Shown: positions 23,697 to 38,559 of the stretch, piece after piece
Layout of the letters: the number at the start of each line of letters is the position of its first letter
Numbering within the stretch: position 1 is the stretch's first letter
From: Paraspadella gotoi
Lineage: Eukaryota > Chaetognatha
Direction: 5' to 3'
Assembly (NCBI GenBank): GCA_051294375.1
Contig: CM119266.1
Span: 17,168,087 to 17,232,086, forward strand
DNA length: 64,000 nt
Notes under the pieces: generated by a model
Told to the model about the DNA's origin: nothing
What the model saw: only the letters and a program-made list of their open reading frames with translations
The model's database searches: none
Position numbers and translations under genes: made by a program

Positions 23697-26600
23697 ATGA
23701 ATAAAATGAAGTTAACCATTTTGCTCGTTTTCATCTGCGCCTGCCTTTTGCTCAAGTTTGCCCTGTAATCAAGGGAAAAAAGGAATGTAATGAATAAGGG
23801 TCTATCTGCTTATTTGATGCCAAAAAGAGAAGCGTCATCAATTTGAGAAGAAAGGTTATGTGCGATTCTCGCGATCATGCGGTGGTCTCTGACTATTATT
23901 GCTGTAAACATACTTGCTGGTGGGAAAAACGAGCCAGAATACGCTGAAGACGTGGGTGGAAGCGTACGGATGAGGTACTGTGTTATTTGTCCATCAGAAG
24001 TGGGAAAAATGCAATTGCAAAAAAGTCGATCTGGAACAACTATGAGTGCAGTCTCTCATCTTCGCACAGAGAGTTCCATTCTGCAAAGATAAATTCTGGT
24101 GTAGAACGATAGAAATTGCATCCTCACACAAGAAATGCAACAGCTACAATGTACTGTTGGAAATTTTAACGATGAAAGAGGCCTGTAAAATTGCCATGCC
24201 AACCTGCCCATAACACTTAAAGGGTGGACTAGCCAGGTGTGTCAGGTAATGTGTTTATTGTGGGCGGGCCACAGTGTGTCGAAGATCATGGAACAATAAT
24301 GCAGGCTAAGGTTGTTTGCAAGAAAACTCAACTCTCAGGACATACATTCGCTAATTGCTCGTCATTCTGGTTATTTTGGAAACACAGCTCGAAATTTTAT
24401 AATCAATGATGTAAGAATGCAATGGAAGAGAAATCGGACTTTGCGTCATTGCCTTCACAGATACAATGATTGATAGATTGCTCTTCTCAGCAGTGGGTTC
24501 GGGGGTTGAGATGCATGGACCCGCTTTAAAGACAAAGTTAAAAGGAGGAGTTCAAAAAAATGAAGGATTGTGTTTATCTAGTGGGTACGTACTCGCATGT
24601 AGTGATAAGTGGGAATCGTGCAGCTAGCCAGGTCCATCTGGCAATCGTTTTACAAAGCCAAAGTTTCCTGAATATAACTATGTTCGCCGTTTTTCAGAAA
24701 CTGGTAGTAATTTTTGGCTCGAGTGAACCGTTTGTAATCAACAGTAACTGCAAAAGGAAATGAAAAATTCCTTGCCCCAATGTAGAAATCTTTTTAGAAC
24801 TGCAAAACGACAATGCTTGTAAAGAAAGTTAAGGTTCAGGTGCTAAATGTACTACACAGTATAGATTTCAATATTGAAGAAGTAAATGGACAAATGACCC
24901 CGATCAAACAAATATTGTCGAATAGCATTAAGGACCTGTCTTCCACTTGTTATGACTGGAAATTGTAAAGAGTCTTATAAAACTCAATCCAATTATTGGC
25001 AAAACAAAAGGCTGCTTTGGAAGACCTCAATTGATTCTGGAAAAATAGTAAAAAAGAAGATATTACTCACAAACACAGTTTAATGTCATAGAGGATTGAA
25101 ACACAATTTTATGAAAAGTCAATGTCGGGGCATTACAAAATTCTTTGAACGGTTTACAAATCGCATATAAACGAACTTTCAGTCATCAATTATCGCAATA
25201 TTTTGTTCAAAGATCTAATTATCAAGAGGCAAGACTTGCTGGGAGAAAATATCTGATCTTAAAATCTTGTTAGAAGATACCACTGCCGAAAAAGAACAAG
25301 AAGCTAAATTCGAGTCCCTGGTAAAAATACTGATACAACACGAGTACGATAGTGGTCGCCGCAGAATTTGTTCATCGCATGATAAGACTAGCTTTTCAGG
25401 ATAGTTCAGACCCTATATGCAAGCTGATCCTACAGTTCTCTCTTGATGTTGACGATGGCTTGCTGCGGTCGCCAAAGCAAGGGAATAACTTGTAAAAATT
25501 CATTTTTTGGTAAGTTTACTTCCTAATTTTCCCAGACAGCGAAAAGAATTGGTAAACAATATGAAGGTAAATAAGGAGGCATTATTGCTTTAGCCGATTG
25601 TTGGAATAAAATAACCAAAAACCTATGATATGAAAGGGCTAAAAATATGTGACTCTTTCAATATCAAGCCCTTACAGACGGCAGACTTAAATCAGATATT
25701 CAAACTTATTTGGAGGATTTATAGTGATGGTCTGTGGCGATGTACTTTTTGATGGTGAAACTTTGACGTAGTCAACTTGCGGCAACAGGAGCAACGAAAT
25801 CAAGGAATCTGTCGCATAAAACAAAATTAGCAAGCAAGCCAGAGTGTTGCTTATCAATGAGCACTTTGACAATACTTATCAAAGTATGGGTAATTACTTG
25901 AAGGACATTGCAAAAAGGCAAGTTGGAGGTTCATCTTGCCTCCATGCAGATGGCTTCAACTTTATCAAACCTTTTAGGGAACGCAAGTAGATTATGGAAA
26001 TAACGAAACTACAATCAAATGATTAGTTTGAGACCTTGAAAAAGCGGTATTTGATTGATGCAGCTTGTCCAAACGAATGACTTACAAATGAACCCAAAAC
26101 CAAATTGAAGGAATTCCTGTGTGCCCAGCTTGAAACAAAAAATATGGATGGGAACCTTGGTCCTCTTATGTCCTTTGACTTTGACCGTGGAGATGTGCAG
26201 TGAATCCACAAACGTTGAAAAATATATCAACTTTCCTAATGATACAAAATGAATCCAGATTTTGAATAACTGATAATATTTCCCGAAGCCAATCAAACGA
26301 GTCAATGTAATTTCAAATTCGTGACATCAATGGTTAGCCGACCATGGAATGGATTGACCAATATTCCACGAAATTCGTCCCATTTTATACTCAAATCAAT
26401 TAATGTTATTCCTTCCTCCCCAATTCTTCAGTCCTGTAGATGGCCTTTCTAATTCCACCGCATTTGTTTTAGTTGAAAACAAAATCGGGGATGCAATCTG
26501 GGAATTTTCATGATAGATTGATTGGGCGAGAACAGATGTGCTAATGCATGGAGTCTGTAGCAAATACCAAGCCCAGTCCATATGATTTGCCGCGGTGTCC

Positions 26601-26960
26601 AAGCAATGCTAAAGTCTGTTTGACTTCCGAAGGCAAATTTTATGGTCCATGTATCCAAGTCTTCTAGCAAGATTTAGCATTAAGATTCGTACACAACAAC
26701 CAGTCAATTTTAAAATTACCTAAATTGACCCGACTCCCACTGATTCTCAAGGCCAAGTTGAGTTTTGCCTTCAAAACATAAAGAAAAGCGGGAAATAAAA
26801 ATTGATAAATGTAGAAAAGAGGTGCCTGCTGTGGGCGAACAAATGGAAATTCCTTACTACAATATTTCTTAATGAATTGAAAGGTAAACGCTCCAATGCC
26901 AAAAGTGTCCCAAAACACTCAAAGGCCTGGTTTGCATGCTACTTTTGCCAATCACACTAA
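23697..26960 (+). pseudogene. Two-SRCR-domain gene, block C copy (frame broken)
   Basis: This is the duplicate of the 9999-13262 gene, with the same signal peptide, the same two interrupted SRCR domains and the same frame breaks. It adds no independent evidence about the protein. Confidence 0.65.
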
Positions 26961-28804
26961 GATTTTGAAAAATCCACTATTCGTGATATAGAAGCAAGAT
27001 GACTACTAATGATAAATGACTACTGAACTGCTTTAGAAAGTAAACAATCATGGAGTTATTATAAAAAAATTAAAATGGGATCAGGCATTTTGGATCTGGC
27101 TTTGTCTCGTAAAAAGTGTATTTTATTCATTTATTTTGTGGTGATTTATTATAAAAAAACCTAGGGCCTTATTTTCCCATAACGCCCTATTTACAATTAA
27201 ATTAATTTTACGGTTTAAAAGAGTAAGTTAAAAGGTTAGAGTTAGGGATTTGGTTAGTAATTTAAGCTTTTTCTAAGACCATTGCAAGTTCGCAGCAAAA
27301 TAAGCCTATCTATAATAGTATAGAATTTATTTACTATCCGACAGACATACAATATTTAGCAGCAGACAGACAGATTTACCTGGAAATTGAGAATGAGTGA
27401 CGCTTTGTGCGGCCATCGGAGAGAAGACAACGATGTTAAGTAGATTTAGGATGAGACCTGAGAAAAGGAAAGTGAAATCATTGCTACAAGGACCTTCATA
27501 CACATAATTATAACAATTGTAAAAGTTGATAAACATTCTCCACGTTATCATTAAGGAAGCAGGTACACTGGAAGTTAATAAGCGACCAATGTTTTTGAGG
27601 CAGATAGCTAATTTAATAATATATTCATAAAAGAAATACTTTTTTGTGATAAGCATATAATGAAATATAAACCTAAATTATTTATTAACCCTATTAAAAA
27701 TATTGCAGAATAGTAAAATAGATTTTAAATGAAACCCTATCATATATATGAGAAATGATCTAAACTGCTACAATATGTAAATGAGATTGGAGTTCTATAA
27801 CTCATTTATTGTGATTTAACATCGATTATGAGGAAAACGCTTTATGTTTATTTGAGCAATAATATTTCGTTAACATCGGCTTAACCAATAACCATAGTCA
27901 TTTGTCGAAGTGTTAATCACCAAATATATGTACTCATACCGCCATATGCGATGACTCTAAGCAACTATAACTCATTGAAATGAACCACGAGTTTTCTGCC
28001 GCGAGACCGGATACTCCCCGCTCATCAGCAATAATATAGTTTTAATCCAGAACCAAAATTCTGGATAATCCGTGGTCATTTGTCGAGATTTCTCATTCCT
28101 CGTTTTTGACTTCGTTTTCCCATTAGCGTCTTGACAACCAATTAACAATGGGCGCCTGTCAAAAGCCTCGTTTGCCCAGTTCGTCCTGTTTTCGTCCGCA
28201 TTTATAATGGGAACAGCCACTTCTGTATTTCATTTAACGTTTGAAACCTTTGATTATACTCAGGCTTAACGTAATATTTTAAGGCCGTAGAAAAAAATTC
28301 ACCTTTTCATAGATGATAAAATACAAACAAATTTTGGCCGGGGACTCGTCCAAAAACGACCCGTGGAAAATTAATCTCGCCTCTCTCTCTTCTCTTTCTC
28401 TCTCTCTCTCGTCCTCTCTGTCTCTCTCCTTCGTCCAAACAAAATTAAGTCGTTCGAGATAAAAACCCTTTTATGTCTCTTTTTTTTCATTCAAGTTCTT
28501 CATTTGTTTTTTTCAATCCATAATCTGTTTTTCAGGATTTCTCTTTCTTCTTGCTTCTTCTTCTCTTTTCTCTCTGGTAACTATTTTCTCTTTTTCCCTA
28601 TCTCTTTTCTTTCTTTCTTTCTTTCTCTCTTTTTTCTTTCTTTTTTCTTTCTTTCTTTCTTTCTTTCTTTTTTTCCTTTCTTCTCTTATCTTTCTTTTCT
28701 TTATTTCTTTATTTTCTTTCCTTTTTTTTCTATTTTTTCTTTCTTTCTTTCTCCCTTTATTTCATTCTTTTTCTCACTCTCTCTCTATCTGTCGAGAATA
28801 TCCC

Positions 28805-28875
<71 letters not shown>

Positions 28876-29695
28876 AGAGAGCACCGGTTTTCTGGATCTT
28901 ACAACGTAAATCAAAACTGAAAAAGATTGTTTTATTTCTAGAATTTTATACGTAAGGACATCTCAAAACTTCTAAAGACAAAAATAAATAATTAGGCAGT
29001 CATAATCCTAAGTAGGTCTAAACCTCTGACGGAAAAAATCCAGAGGTTTTTTAAATATAATCCCTATACCGGCAATGTAGAACAAGGGCAATATGGTTCA
29101 TGTTAAGTAATAAGGGCAATATGGTTAATGTTAAGTAAAGTAAAGTGAATTATAGAAATAATTAACAAAAAATTTTGGGAAATCACCTCTTGGATGGAAT
29201 TTTTTGCCATAAAAGTATGACTCCGGATGAAACTCTTAAGAATTCCGATCGCTTTTAGCATTTTGTGTAAAATAAAATTCACCCAAAGCGAGTAGTTCAT
29301 CCTATCAATATTAATAACTAAATGAACATGTAAAGAAAATTTTACGAGCCCTTCAGACACTGGGGGCCAGAGGATCCCTTGAAGTCATTTGTTGAACCAA
29401 TCCATCTGATATCCTAAGCAAATAAATTAAAAGATATTTTGATATTATGAACAACAGTTATAGTGGTCGTTCTCGGTCGTCGTAATGTATTCTATAGATA
29501 AATCATAAAAAAGTTTTTTCTTAACGACGAAACCGAAAGTTTTCAAGAATATTTTAAATTAAGTCCCTGTGTTGTCATTTTCATTACCTGGCATGGTTGG
29601 AAGTGTGGTTAGTGAGGAGAGAGAGAATAGATTATTGGCGTGTATGGGGGAGGATAGATAGAGATAGAGAAAAAAAAGGAAGAAAGATTTGAGGC

Positions 29696-29743
<48 letters not shown>

Positions 29744-29890
29744 AGAGAGAGAGAGAGAGAGAGAAGAAGAGAGAGAAAAGAGAGCGCGGCCACAGATTAC
29801 GTTATTTATTTTGTGTCCAACGCAGTTTTCTTTTCTACAACCATGACAAACGTTCGTCGTTCTCACCTGTTTCCCCATTTAAATTCCCTC

Positions 29891-29986
29891 ATGCAATTCA
29901 GGCAGCCGTCTTTGTCGTCCCGTCGGTCCTAGTCGGTCGTTCGGTCGTCGTCGTCGTCGGGGCGCCGTTGGGGAAATATAGCCCTT
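29891..29986 (+). pseudogene. Block C copy of the valine-rich candidate exon, frameshifted
   Basis: It is identical to 16193-16288, including the lost A and the disrupted GTC run. Confidence 0.35.
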
Positions 29987-31189
29987 GTAAGAAAATATAA
30001 AAAAAAAATAGAAAACAAAAAGATAATTTGGAGGCTAAAAATGTTGTTTAAATATTTTTAGATTTTCTTTGAATGAGGAGGAGGAAAGAAGAGAAAAAGG
30101 AAAAATGGAAAAGGAGAAAAAATTCCAAAGGTCAAAGAACAAGAGAAGAGGAAAAGATAAAAAGAGAATTTTGCAACAATAGTCAAGTATTTTTTCGAAA
30201 AGAATGACAGCAAAAACAAAAGAGTTTTATTCTGAAATTGTACAACCAATATAAAAATTATCCCATTAATTTAATAAATAAGGCTATCTTGTCCTTGCTT
30301 CGGCGGACATATGGATATATTATATTTATTATATATTTACTTTGAATTGATTTTTTAACTATATTTTTTTAAATATTATTTTCTTAACAACACCTATTTT
30401 CTACACAAACTTCCTTCCTTTCTCTCCTCCGTAACACAAATCATTATCGTAATCTGTTACTTATCCCAATAAGGCCTATTACCACAACCCTAGCCCATAC
30501 TTTAAAATCTAGAACAAACATTTAATTCTGAATTTAAAGTTCAAATGGGGTGGGGGTGTTTCGGAAAAAAAAAAAAAAAAAATGGTCGCTAATTTTCTTT
30601 TCATTTTTGGTCACGATGATTCCAGTCTCTTTATTCCCAATTTGTTTAAATTTATTGTCACGAGATTTAATTATTATTTTTTTTTTTTTTTTTTTTCAGC
30701 TTCCTCCTTCGCGACAACCGGAATAACGAATTATCACAGCGACGTGACATGTGACATGACATGAAACGACATGACTGAATGACATTGTACTTTTATTTCT
30801 GTATTTCGTTCCGTTTACTTGTCTCTACTCACGGACGCACGACGAAGGATCGTCGGAGGAAGAAGATAAACGTAGAAGGCGATTCGTTCGTATTTTCGCG
30901 GGTCTTTCGTCGTAGTCGGCGGATGGGAACCGTTGGGGGGTGCCGATGGAGCCTTGTGGAAAGGGGGTAAGGAATGGAGTGAATGAGATGAATGAGCTGA
31001 ATGAATGAAGATAAAGAAATAAGCAGATTAAAGAATTAACGGAATGAATTTGTTAAATAGATAAATGAAGTGATAGAGAATGGATGAATTAATTTAAAGA
31101 AATTACTGAAATGAAAATAAAGGAATTAACATTATAAATTAATTAAACAAATTAATTATTAAATGTAGGGAACCACGGAATTAAATGCT

Positions 31190-31252
<63 letters not shown>

Positions 31253-31567
31253 GAGAGAGGAGACAGAGAGAGAGAGAGAGGAGAGAGAGAGAGGAGAGAG
31301 AGAGAAAGCCATGAGCAATATTACTCGGAATACAAACTTTGGTGTTGGATGATATATTTTAAAAATTCATTTATGAAAAGTTTTAGCTTTATGAACGCAA
31401 AATAACCGTAGTTATATAACAATAGCCTGCAATTTTGACTTAAAGACAGAAAATTCGGTCCGATTCAACATTGTTTATCTTTAGGAATAAAAAAATCTTT
31501 CTAAAAAGGACCTTAGTGCCAAAAAGACGATGTAACCTAGTTACTTTGATCAAAAATAGTTTTAGTA

Positions 31568-31600
<33 letters not shown>

Positions 31601-32174
31601 TCTTCTCTCCTCTCTCCTCTCACTCTCTCTCTCTCTCTCCTCTCTCTCTAAAAGATAAAAAGAAACGCCCCTTGTCATCACATTTTTTAGACAAACTCGA
31701 CCATTTTATTCAACTTAAATTTTTTATCTTTTAATTTTTTCTTATGACTCAGATTTTGAATAAAAGGAGAAATCAGAAGAGAAACGAATGTTCAGTACTT
31801 CGCCATTTTTTTTTGTCGAATTTAACTTCAAATTTTAAATTTATCTAAACTTTTTTGTAAGTATTTTGTGATTTTTTACTCAGTATTATCATATGTTTTT
31901 TTTTATTTATTTGTTCTTCGCTTTTCTTGAGGTTAATTTTTTATTAAAAATGTTTTTATTCTTTTTTCTTTTTTTTTTTTGAACATTTACTTTTGTTTCA
32001 ATTATTTTTAACTAAATTTCGGTTCATTTCATTTCTCTCTTTTTCATTTAGAAAAAAGTTTTTATTATCTCGGTCATAATTCTCGGTTTTATCCGACATC
32101 TCCCCATGTCATTTTCTCCTGTCGTTATTTCTTATAATCTCCACTGTCATCTTTCAGCGACAACCTCAGCCACA

Positions 32175-34182
32175 AAGAAGATCTTCGTCGCCATTTGCCT
32201 TTTTGTCTTCGCTTCTCTCGCCTTCCCGCTCAAACTCACCGTCAGCCTCACCTCGCGTCAACGAAGTCTCATCCTTAGCAGAGGTAAGTTCGATCGAGCA
32301 ACACAAATACGAACTGAAAACAGGGATAATTGCTTGATCATGTGTTGGAAATCTTACGTAATTATGTCCGTCTAACATACAATTAACAAATCTTTTTTTT
32401 CCTTCGTTCTCTCTCTTCCCTTTCCCCCTTCCCCCTCTCTCCCTGCTCTTTTCTCTCTTTCTTCCCACTCTGCTTTATTTCCACCTCTTATCCTTCTCTC
32501 CACTCTCCCTCACCCACTCCTCTCATTCTCTCCCCCCTCTTCTCTCGCATACCCCCTTCTCCCCTCCCCTCTCTCTTCTCTTTTTCCCGCTATTCCTCCC
32601 CTTCTCCACTTCTAACCACCTCCCTTCGCCTTTCTCCCCCCTTCTGACCCTCTCCCCCATTCTCCACTCTCCTCTCTCCTCCTCCCGCCCCCTCTCCTCC
32701 ACTCTCCACATCCTAACCCCACCTCCCCTTCGCCTTCTCCCTTCTTTTCCCGCTCCCGCCTTTCCACTCTCCCTTTCTCTCCTCCCTCCCCTGCCCCTTT
32801 CCTCCCTTCTCCACTCTCTAACGCGCCACCGTCCCCTTTCTCTCCTCCTCCCCTGCCCCTCTTCCTCCCTTCTCCCTCACTCTCATGCAGCCACCGCATT
32901 CGCGACAGTCTCCGTAGTCCACGGCACAGACGGCGAGCGGGTGCTTCTCCATTTTGGCAAGAGCTTTGTTTCGGAGCGGCCTTTGAACGAAACGCCCCGG
33001 CCAATTGGGCTGGGTCAGCGAAAGATCGTGCCCACGCGAGCTCACTGCAAACTGTGCCCCGCTTCAAACCTCAGCCGCAGCCTTTTCCTCATTATATTTT
33101 AGTAATTGGCATAATTTTTTTGGGGGGCCTAAAGAATTTAACCGATTTGCTGATACAAAATTATTAATTTTTTTACGCATCAGCTTTAAACTCAAGTAAA
33201 TGATTTATATCCAGATAACAGATTTCCTATTTTCTTTCTCGATCAAATTTGAGTTAATACAAAATTTATATTTGCTTTTCTCAATCAGCTTAAAGTTTTA
33301 AGCCAAATGCTTTATACCATTGGCTGATACATAGTTAATATTTTCACCCAGATCAGCTTCAAATTCTCCCTCTAAGAGAGGTCTGCCAGCGGACATCAGC
33401 CTTTCCAACCTGCTCAGCCGCTTAAGCTGCAGAGGTCACCCAGTTTGTTACCAGTTCGTTGGATCCAAACGAACGAAAATTGCAGGTAAAGATTTTAACT
33501 TTATTTTATTTTTAAATTTATTTATTTATTTAATTGTAGCATTATTAAATTTATTTTAATCTATATCCTTTTGTTTAATTCATTTTAGTTTATTATTAAT
33601 AATCTGAAATATTTTGATTTCCTTTAGTATGAAGGATTATATTTTGTCTGATTTGTTGTGATTTTGATTTTATTAATTCAAGTCATTGATTAATTAATTT
33701 TATTTATTTCTTATATTTGGTTAAATTTGGTTTTGAATTTAATTTTATATCATTTGTAGTGGGTTTTTATTTGTTGTATTTGATTTTATTTTGGTTTGAT
33801 TTTAATTTGATTAGTAAGATTTAAGTATTCTAGACTAACATCAGCGCTTGACAATACTTAATGCCAAGCATCTGATCCAAATTAAACAATCATTTTGAAC
33901 CTACTCCGACACACGACGGTGTGGATGTTCTCTGTGAAGACTTGTTCGCAGCAAAAATGGTGGCTACATCAAGAGATAAGAAATTGCAGGTGTGATATAT
34001 AGTGGAAATGTGTTTGTGTAGTATTCTCAGATTATTACATAAACCTTTATTTCTATAGGTCACCCCGACATGGGAAGTACAAGTGTTTGGGTCTGCGTAT
34101 CCTTGGCAACCATGACGAGGGTTGTCCAGCATCAGAAACATCAGACTTTGGGAAAAAGTACATCATTCTCTCAGAAATTTGA
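32175..34182 (+). pseudogene. Block C copy of the discoidin-like gene (no ATG, frameshifted)
   Basis: It is identical to 18477-20484, including the AAG in place of the start codon and all exon indels. Confidence 0.65.
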
Positions 34183-36925
34183 ATGAGTGAATCAGATTTT
34201 TAGGTTTGGCTTTTTGAATTTATTATATTCTTGCTTAGATTTTTCGAAATAATTTTAAGGTTTCGTGTTTGCAGAACAAATGGTTTATTTATTTGAAATA
34301 GAACAAAATGATTTTATTTTATTTATTTGTTTTGATCCCTACATTAATAAGATTCCTTTCTAAAACGTATATATTTTATTTTTTTTCATCATTACATCTT
34401 TTAATCCGGTATTTATTCATTATTTAATTGTGGTGGTTTTAAGTTACGCCTTTGATAACGCGCAAATAAAATATTTGGTTTCATTTTCATGCTGTCTTTG
34501 TGTAATTTGTTTCTAACTTGAAAAAAGATCATAAGCGCTATTCATTTTCAGACATTTAGTTATTTTGGGATGATGAAGTGAGAGAGAGAGAAAGAGAAAA
34601 ATATATTGACTTCCCCAATGCCGAGGTGATTAAAAAGAAAAAAATATTTGTTTGTGGCGCTTGAAGAGGGCTAAAAAAAAGAACAACACTCGCTCTGTTA
34701 CAAAACCAAACATGGCAAAGTAAAGGGTCTCTCTTTTCCCTCTCTCTCCTCTTCGTCTCTCTCTCTTTTCTCCTCTTCGATCGTCGTCTTCTCTCTCTCT
34801 CATCGTCTTTTCCTCTCTCTCTCTCTTTTAAATTCCACTCTTATCCATCTCGCCGCTTCTATCTCTCTCTCCTCGTTCCTCTCTCTCTCTCTCTCTCTCC
34901 CTCTCATTCTCTCTCTTCTCCTCTCTCTCTCTCTTTCTTTTTTTCCTCTTTTTTCTCTATCTTCTCCCTTTACACGCGCAATAATTATCTGCAATGGTCA
35001 AATTTTGATCCAAGTCATAAGGAATCATTCATGCAGCCAAGAAAATTATCTCTGGCGTCACTCTCATATCTTTTTTTCTTTTTCTTTCATTCTCTCATCT
35101 CTCCTCTTGCTCTCATTCACTATCATCAATTTTTTTTTTTAAAAGAAGTAAAATGTTTTTTTTTTAATTGGCTTTAAGCGCAAAATTCAATTAGAATTTT
35201 TTCAAAAAGAAACAAAAAGGAAAAAAAAAAATCGTTGAAGAAAAAATTGAATTCATTTGTATTCAAATTTATTAAAAACAATTTTTTTTAAAAAATTTTA
35301 AAATTCACCGAAGAAAATATTTAGTTTGAGTATCTTAGTATCTTAATGAAGAACAGGAAGGTTCAAGAGCCCCCCCCCGCGCCCCAGTTCCGCTGAAGCC
35401 GCTGCCACCGCCATTTTCCATCGGCCCTCGACTCGTTAAATGTTCCAGGTATCTAGATTTTTTATTAAAAATTATTATTTTTCTTTTACCCATGTTTCCT
35501 TTTCTTTTTGCTTTGTCCCAGTTTTTTTTGGGAAAACCTTTCAAGCAATTTTTCTTATCAGTTTTTTTTTTCACCGAACCCTCTCGCCTCTCCTCTTTTT
35601 CTCTCTCTCTCTCTTCACCTCTTTCTCTGCTCTCCCTCTCTCTCTTTCTCTCTCTCTCTCCTTTAATCCTTCCTATCCGCTCCCCCTTTCGTCTCTTCAC
35701 TGCTGCTTTTGTCTTTCTTTTTGATTGTTATTTTCTCTCACATTTGTATAATTCATTCGTCTCTCTCCTCTTTCTCTCTCTCTCTCTCTCTCCTCTCCTC
35801 TCTCCTCTCTCTCTCTCTCTCTCTTCTCTCGTCGTCTCTCTCCCATCTCTCTCTCGGTCTCTCTCTCTCTCATCCTCCTTTTTATCCTTAGCAAATTCTC
35901 TCTTTTTTTACCTCAAATATTTGCTTTTTTCTCTCCAATGTTCCTTCGGCTGCAGATTCAGTCATTCTCATTGCTGATTTTCCTTTCCAATTGATTTTTC
36001 TTTCCCCCAGCAGGTTTTTTATAACGGGAACAGGTGTCCAAATTTGATAGCAGGTGTTGGTGATAATTACCAGTTAAATAACTCATTATGCGAAGTTAAA
36101 TTGGACGGACTGTTGAGTTCAACGAAGTTGACTCGTTATTTGTACATGTGTACAATGTAACAATGTACAATGTAATTGTACATGTACTTTTATTTAATTA
36201 ATTCGTCTTAAGTTGATTAACCTAAAGTTTTCTTCTTTTTTCTTTTTTTTTTTCTTTTTGTTGATGTCAGATTTTTCTATCTTCTTCTTCAAGTCGAATG
36301 GTTTCTGGTTAGAATAGGGATTGAGAGAGAGAGGAAGAGAGAGAGAAGAGAGAGAGCAGAGAGAGAAGAGGCCCACGGGAGAAAATTTAAATAGCGAGAA
36401 ATAGATTAAGAAATTTGAAAGTTTAAGGTAAGTTTTAGGTTAAAGAAAAGGAAACAGAATTAAAATGATTGTTGAAAAAATAAATTCTCTTGCTATTATC
36501 TTTCAGGTAAGTCACCATTAAAATTAGTAGCAATCCATTTAAAATTATAATAATCGTTAAGTTAACCTATCTTTTTTTCCAGAGGAGGACCTACAAGCTT
36601 TTAAATCAAGACTCTTCTTACAGGTTTAGTTCAATTTTATTTTTAATTAATCTTTCCTAAACTTTTATATTATGAAATTGGTACAACCAATTATATTATT
36701 CTCTTACAAAATCTTTTTTTGAACCCTAATAGAAAGATACAGTACAATACTTTAGCTTTTGCTTTGAAACGGAATGTAGTCCTATCACCTCTCTCTCGTC
36801 GTCTCCTCTCTCTCGTCTCTCTCTCTCTTCTCTCTCTCTCTTTTCTCTCTCTCTCTCTCTCGTCTCCGTCTCTCTCCTCTCTCTCTATCTCTCTCCTCTC
36901 CTCTCTCTCTCTTCTTTTTATGCGT

Positions 36926-37369
36926 TTTTTGAGTCGCCGGATATAACATAAATCAATCTTTATTTTAAATTCTTTTGGCTTCTGTTAATCGTTTAACTCC
37001 ATAATTTTTTTTTAAATGCTTTTGTTTTGATTTGGCTTTAAGTTTTTATTGTTTTTATCAATTGTCCTTCTGCGATAATAATTCGGACTTTCATTTTTTT
37101 TTCTTTCGCAACAACGCCGAACTTGTGAAAAAAAGGATCTTGTGAAAAATCCGTAATTAATAATTTTAATTAATTTATACTTTTTTTTTAAAATTACCTA
37201 GGAAGAAAAATTAATAAATAAATGATGAATCGCGATGATTGGTCCTAGGATTCTTATGAGCGAAAACATCAATCATCAACATCATATCAATCAATCATCA
37301 TCATCAAATCATCAACTCATCAATCATCAATATCATCATCATCANNNNNNNNNNNNNNNNNNNNNNNNN

Positions 37370-37405
<36 letters not shown>

Positions 37406-38264
37406 ACATGATTTTTAAAATTTCATCAATACAAATGATAATTGTGATTGACTTTAGATGAACTTTAACGAATCAAAAATAAATGAATAAATAAATGAAT
37501 AAATGAAACCTCATTAAGATGGATAAAATTCGCGATTTAAATTAAAACTAAAACGAATAAAGTAAAGTGCGATTGCCTACAGAAAAAAAAACCGCGAAAA
37601 ACATTATAATTATAATAATATCAAATAGTTTTGAACAAATATCAAAGGGAAATAAAATCAAGTTGAATGAATTATGGATAAGATTAGGCTATATTTTTCA
37701 AATTCGCCCAATTTCCGGTTTTAGATTTAAATCAGGAAATAGTAACAGAAACTGGGCGCTTTCAGAAAATAGTGCCAAAAAGTATGTATAAAAAGTAAAC
37801 TCACGTGTAACTCGCATTATTTGTATCGTTTTTGTAGAATCTTTCGACGAGGGAATCTAGGATGACCATTTCGTAATCGCGGTCGTCGTCGTCGTCGTCG
37901 TCGTCGTCGTCCAAGAAGCGGGAAAATTCAAATAAAAGAAAAACGCGGAGATAAAAAGTTAATTTGATCGAAGATTAAATGTTTCCTTACAATAGTCGAA
38001 TCGTAAAGGAAGGATTATACGTCCTTCATTTTGTTTTATTAAATATTGTATGAAAAGTTTTTTTTTCGCAACAGCTGCAGTCGTCAACGAGAAGCTTTTC
38101 GATTAACTTAATAATTAATGAATTAATGAATCTGTTAGTTTTATAAAAAAAGAAAATATTGCCAATAATGTTGGGGATAATAATTCCTAAAAAACTACTG
38201 TAATCTCTGCGTTTGATGGACTAAGATTAAGAAAGACAACTTTGTGTTGATCCTTTTTTTTTTT
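36926..38264. other. Non-coding stretch after block C with ATC and GTC microsatellites
   Basis: It contains an imperfect (ATC)n array (about 37259-37404) interrupted by the 25-N gap 37345-37369, one copy of the dispersed GGGCGCT-type repeat (about 37690-37790), and a pure (GTC)n run (about 37881-37911). I see no gene. Confidence 0.6.
37345..37369. other. Sequence gap of 25 Ns inside an ATC array
   Basis: Both flanks are (ATC)n, so the gap is an unresolved microsatellite length or a join made on simple repeat. Confidence 0.9.
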
Positions 38265-38408
38265 NNNNNNNNNNNNNNNNNNNNNNNNNNNNNNNNNNNN
38301 NNNNNNNNNNNNNNNNNNNNNNNNNNNNNNNNNNNNNNNNNNNNNNNNNNNNNNNNNNNNNNNNNNNNNNNNNNNNNNNNNNNNNNNNNNNNNNNNNNNN
38401 NNNNNNNN
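38265..38408. other. Sequence gap of 144 Ns
   Basis: It starts directly after a T run and resumes at TATAAGGC. Nothing can be said about its content. Confidence 0.95.
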
Positions 38409-38559
38409 TATAAGGCTATGATAATGATATGGGGAAAAGAGAGAACGGAGTGAGAGCGAGTCATTCATCAGAGAAAGATCATCCGTTTGAGACGATTGAT
38501 TGTGGAGAGAAAAGTGGAATTTGACTGAAACTGAGAAATGACGAATGGAAAAACGGAAA

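Larger units (their letters stand above)
23515..36925. repeat. Block C: apparently identical repeat of block B
   Basis: Every open frame and microsatellite length that I compared equals the base 13698 positions earlier. Arrays and homopolymers normally diverge first, so complete identity there points to the same sequence being placed twice or to a very recent event. Beyond 36925 it continues into sequence that in block B is replaced by the N gap. Confidence 0.9.

Noticed and set aside
9817-36925. A true tandem array of SRCR and discoidin-like genes
   Set aside because: The B and C copies appear identical down to apparent sequencing errors, and A is a cleaner version of the same locus, so misassembly explains it better without read evidence.
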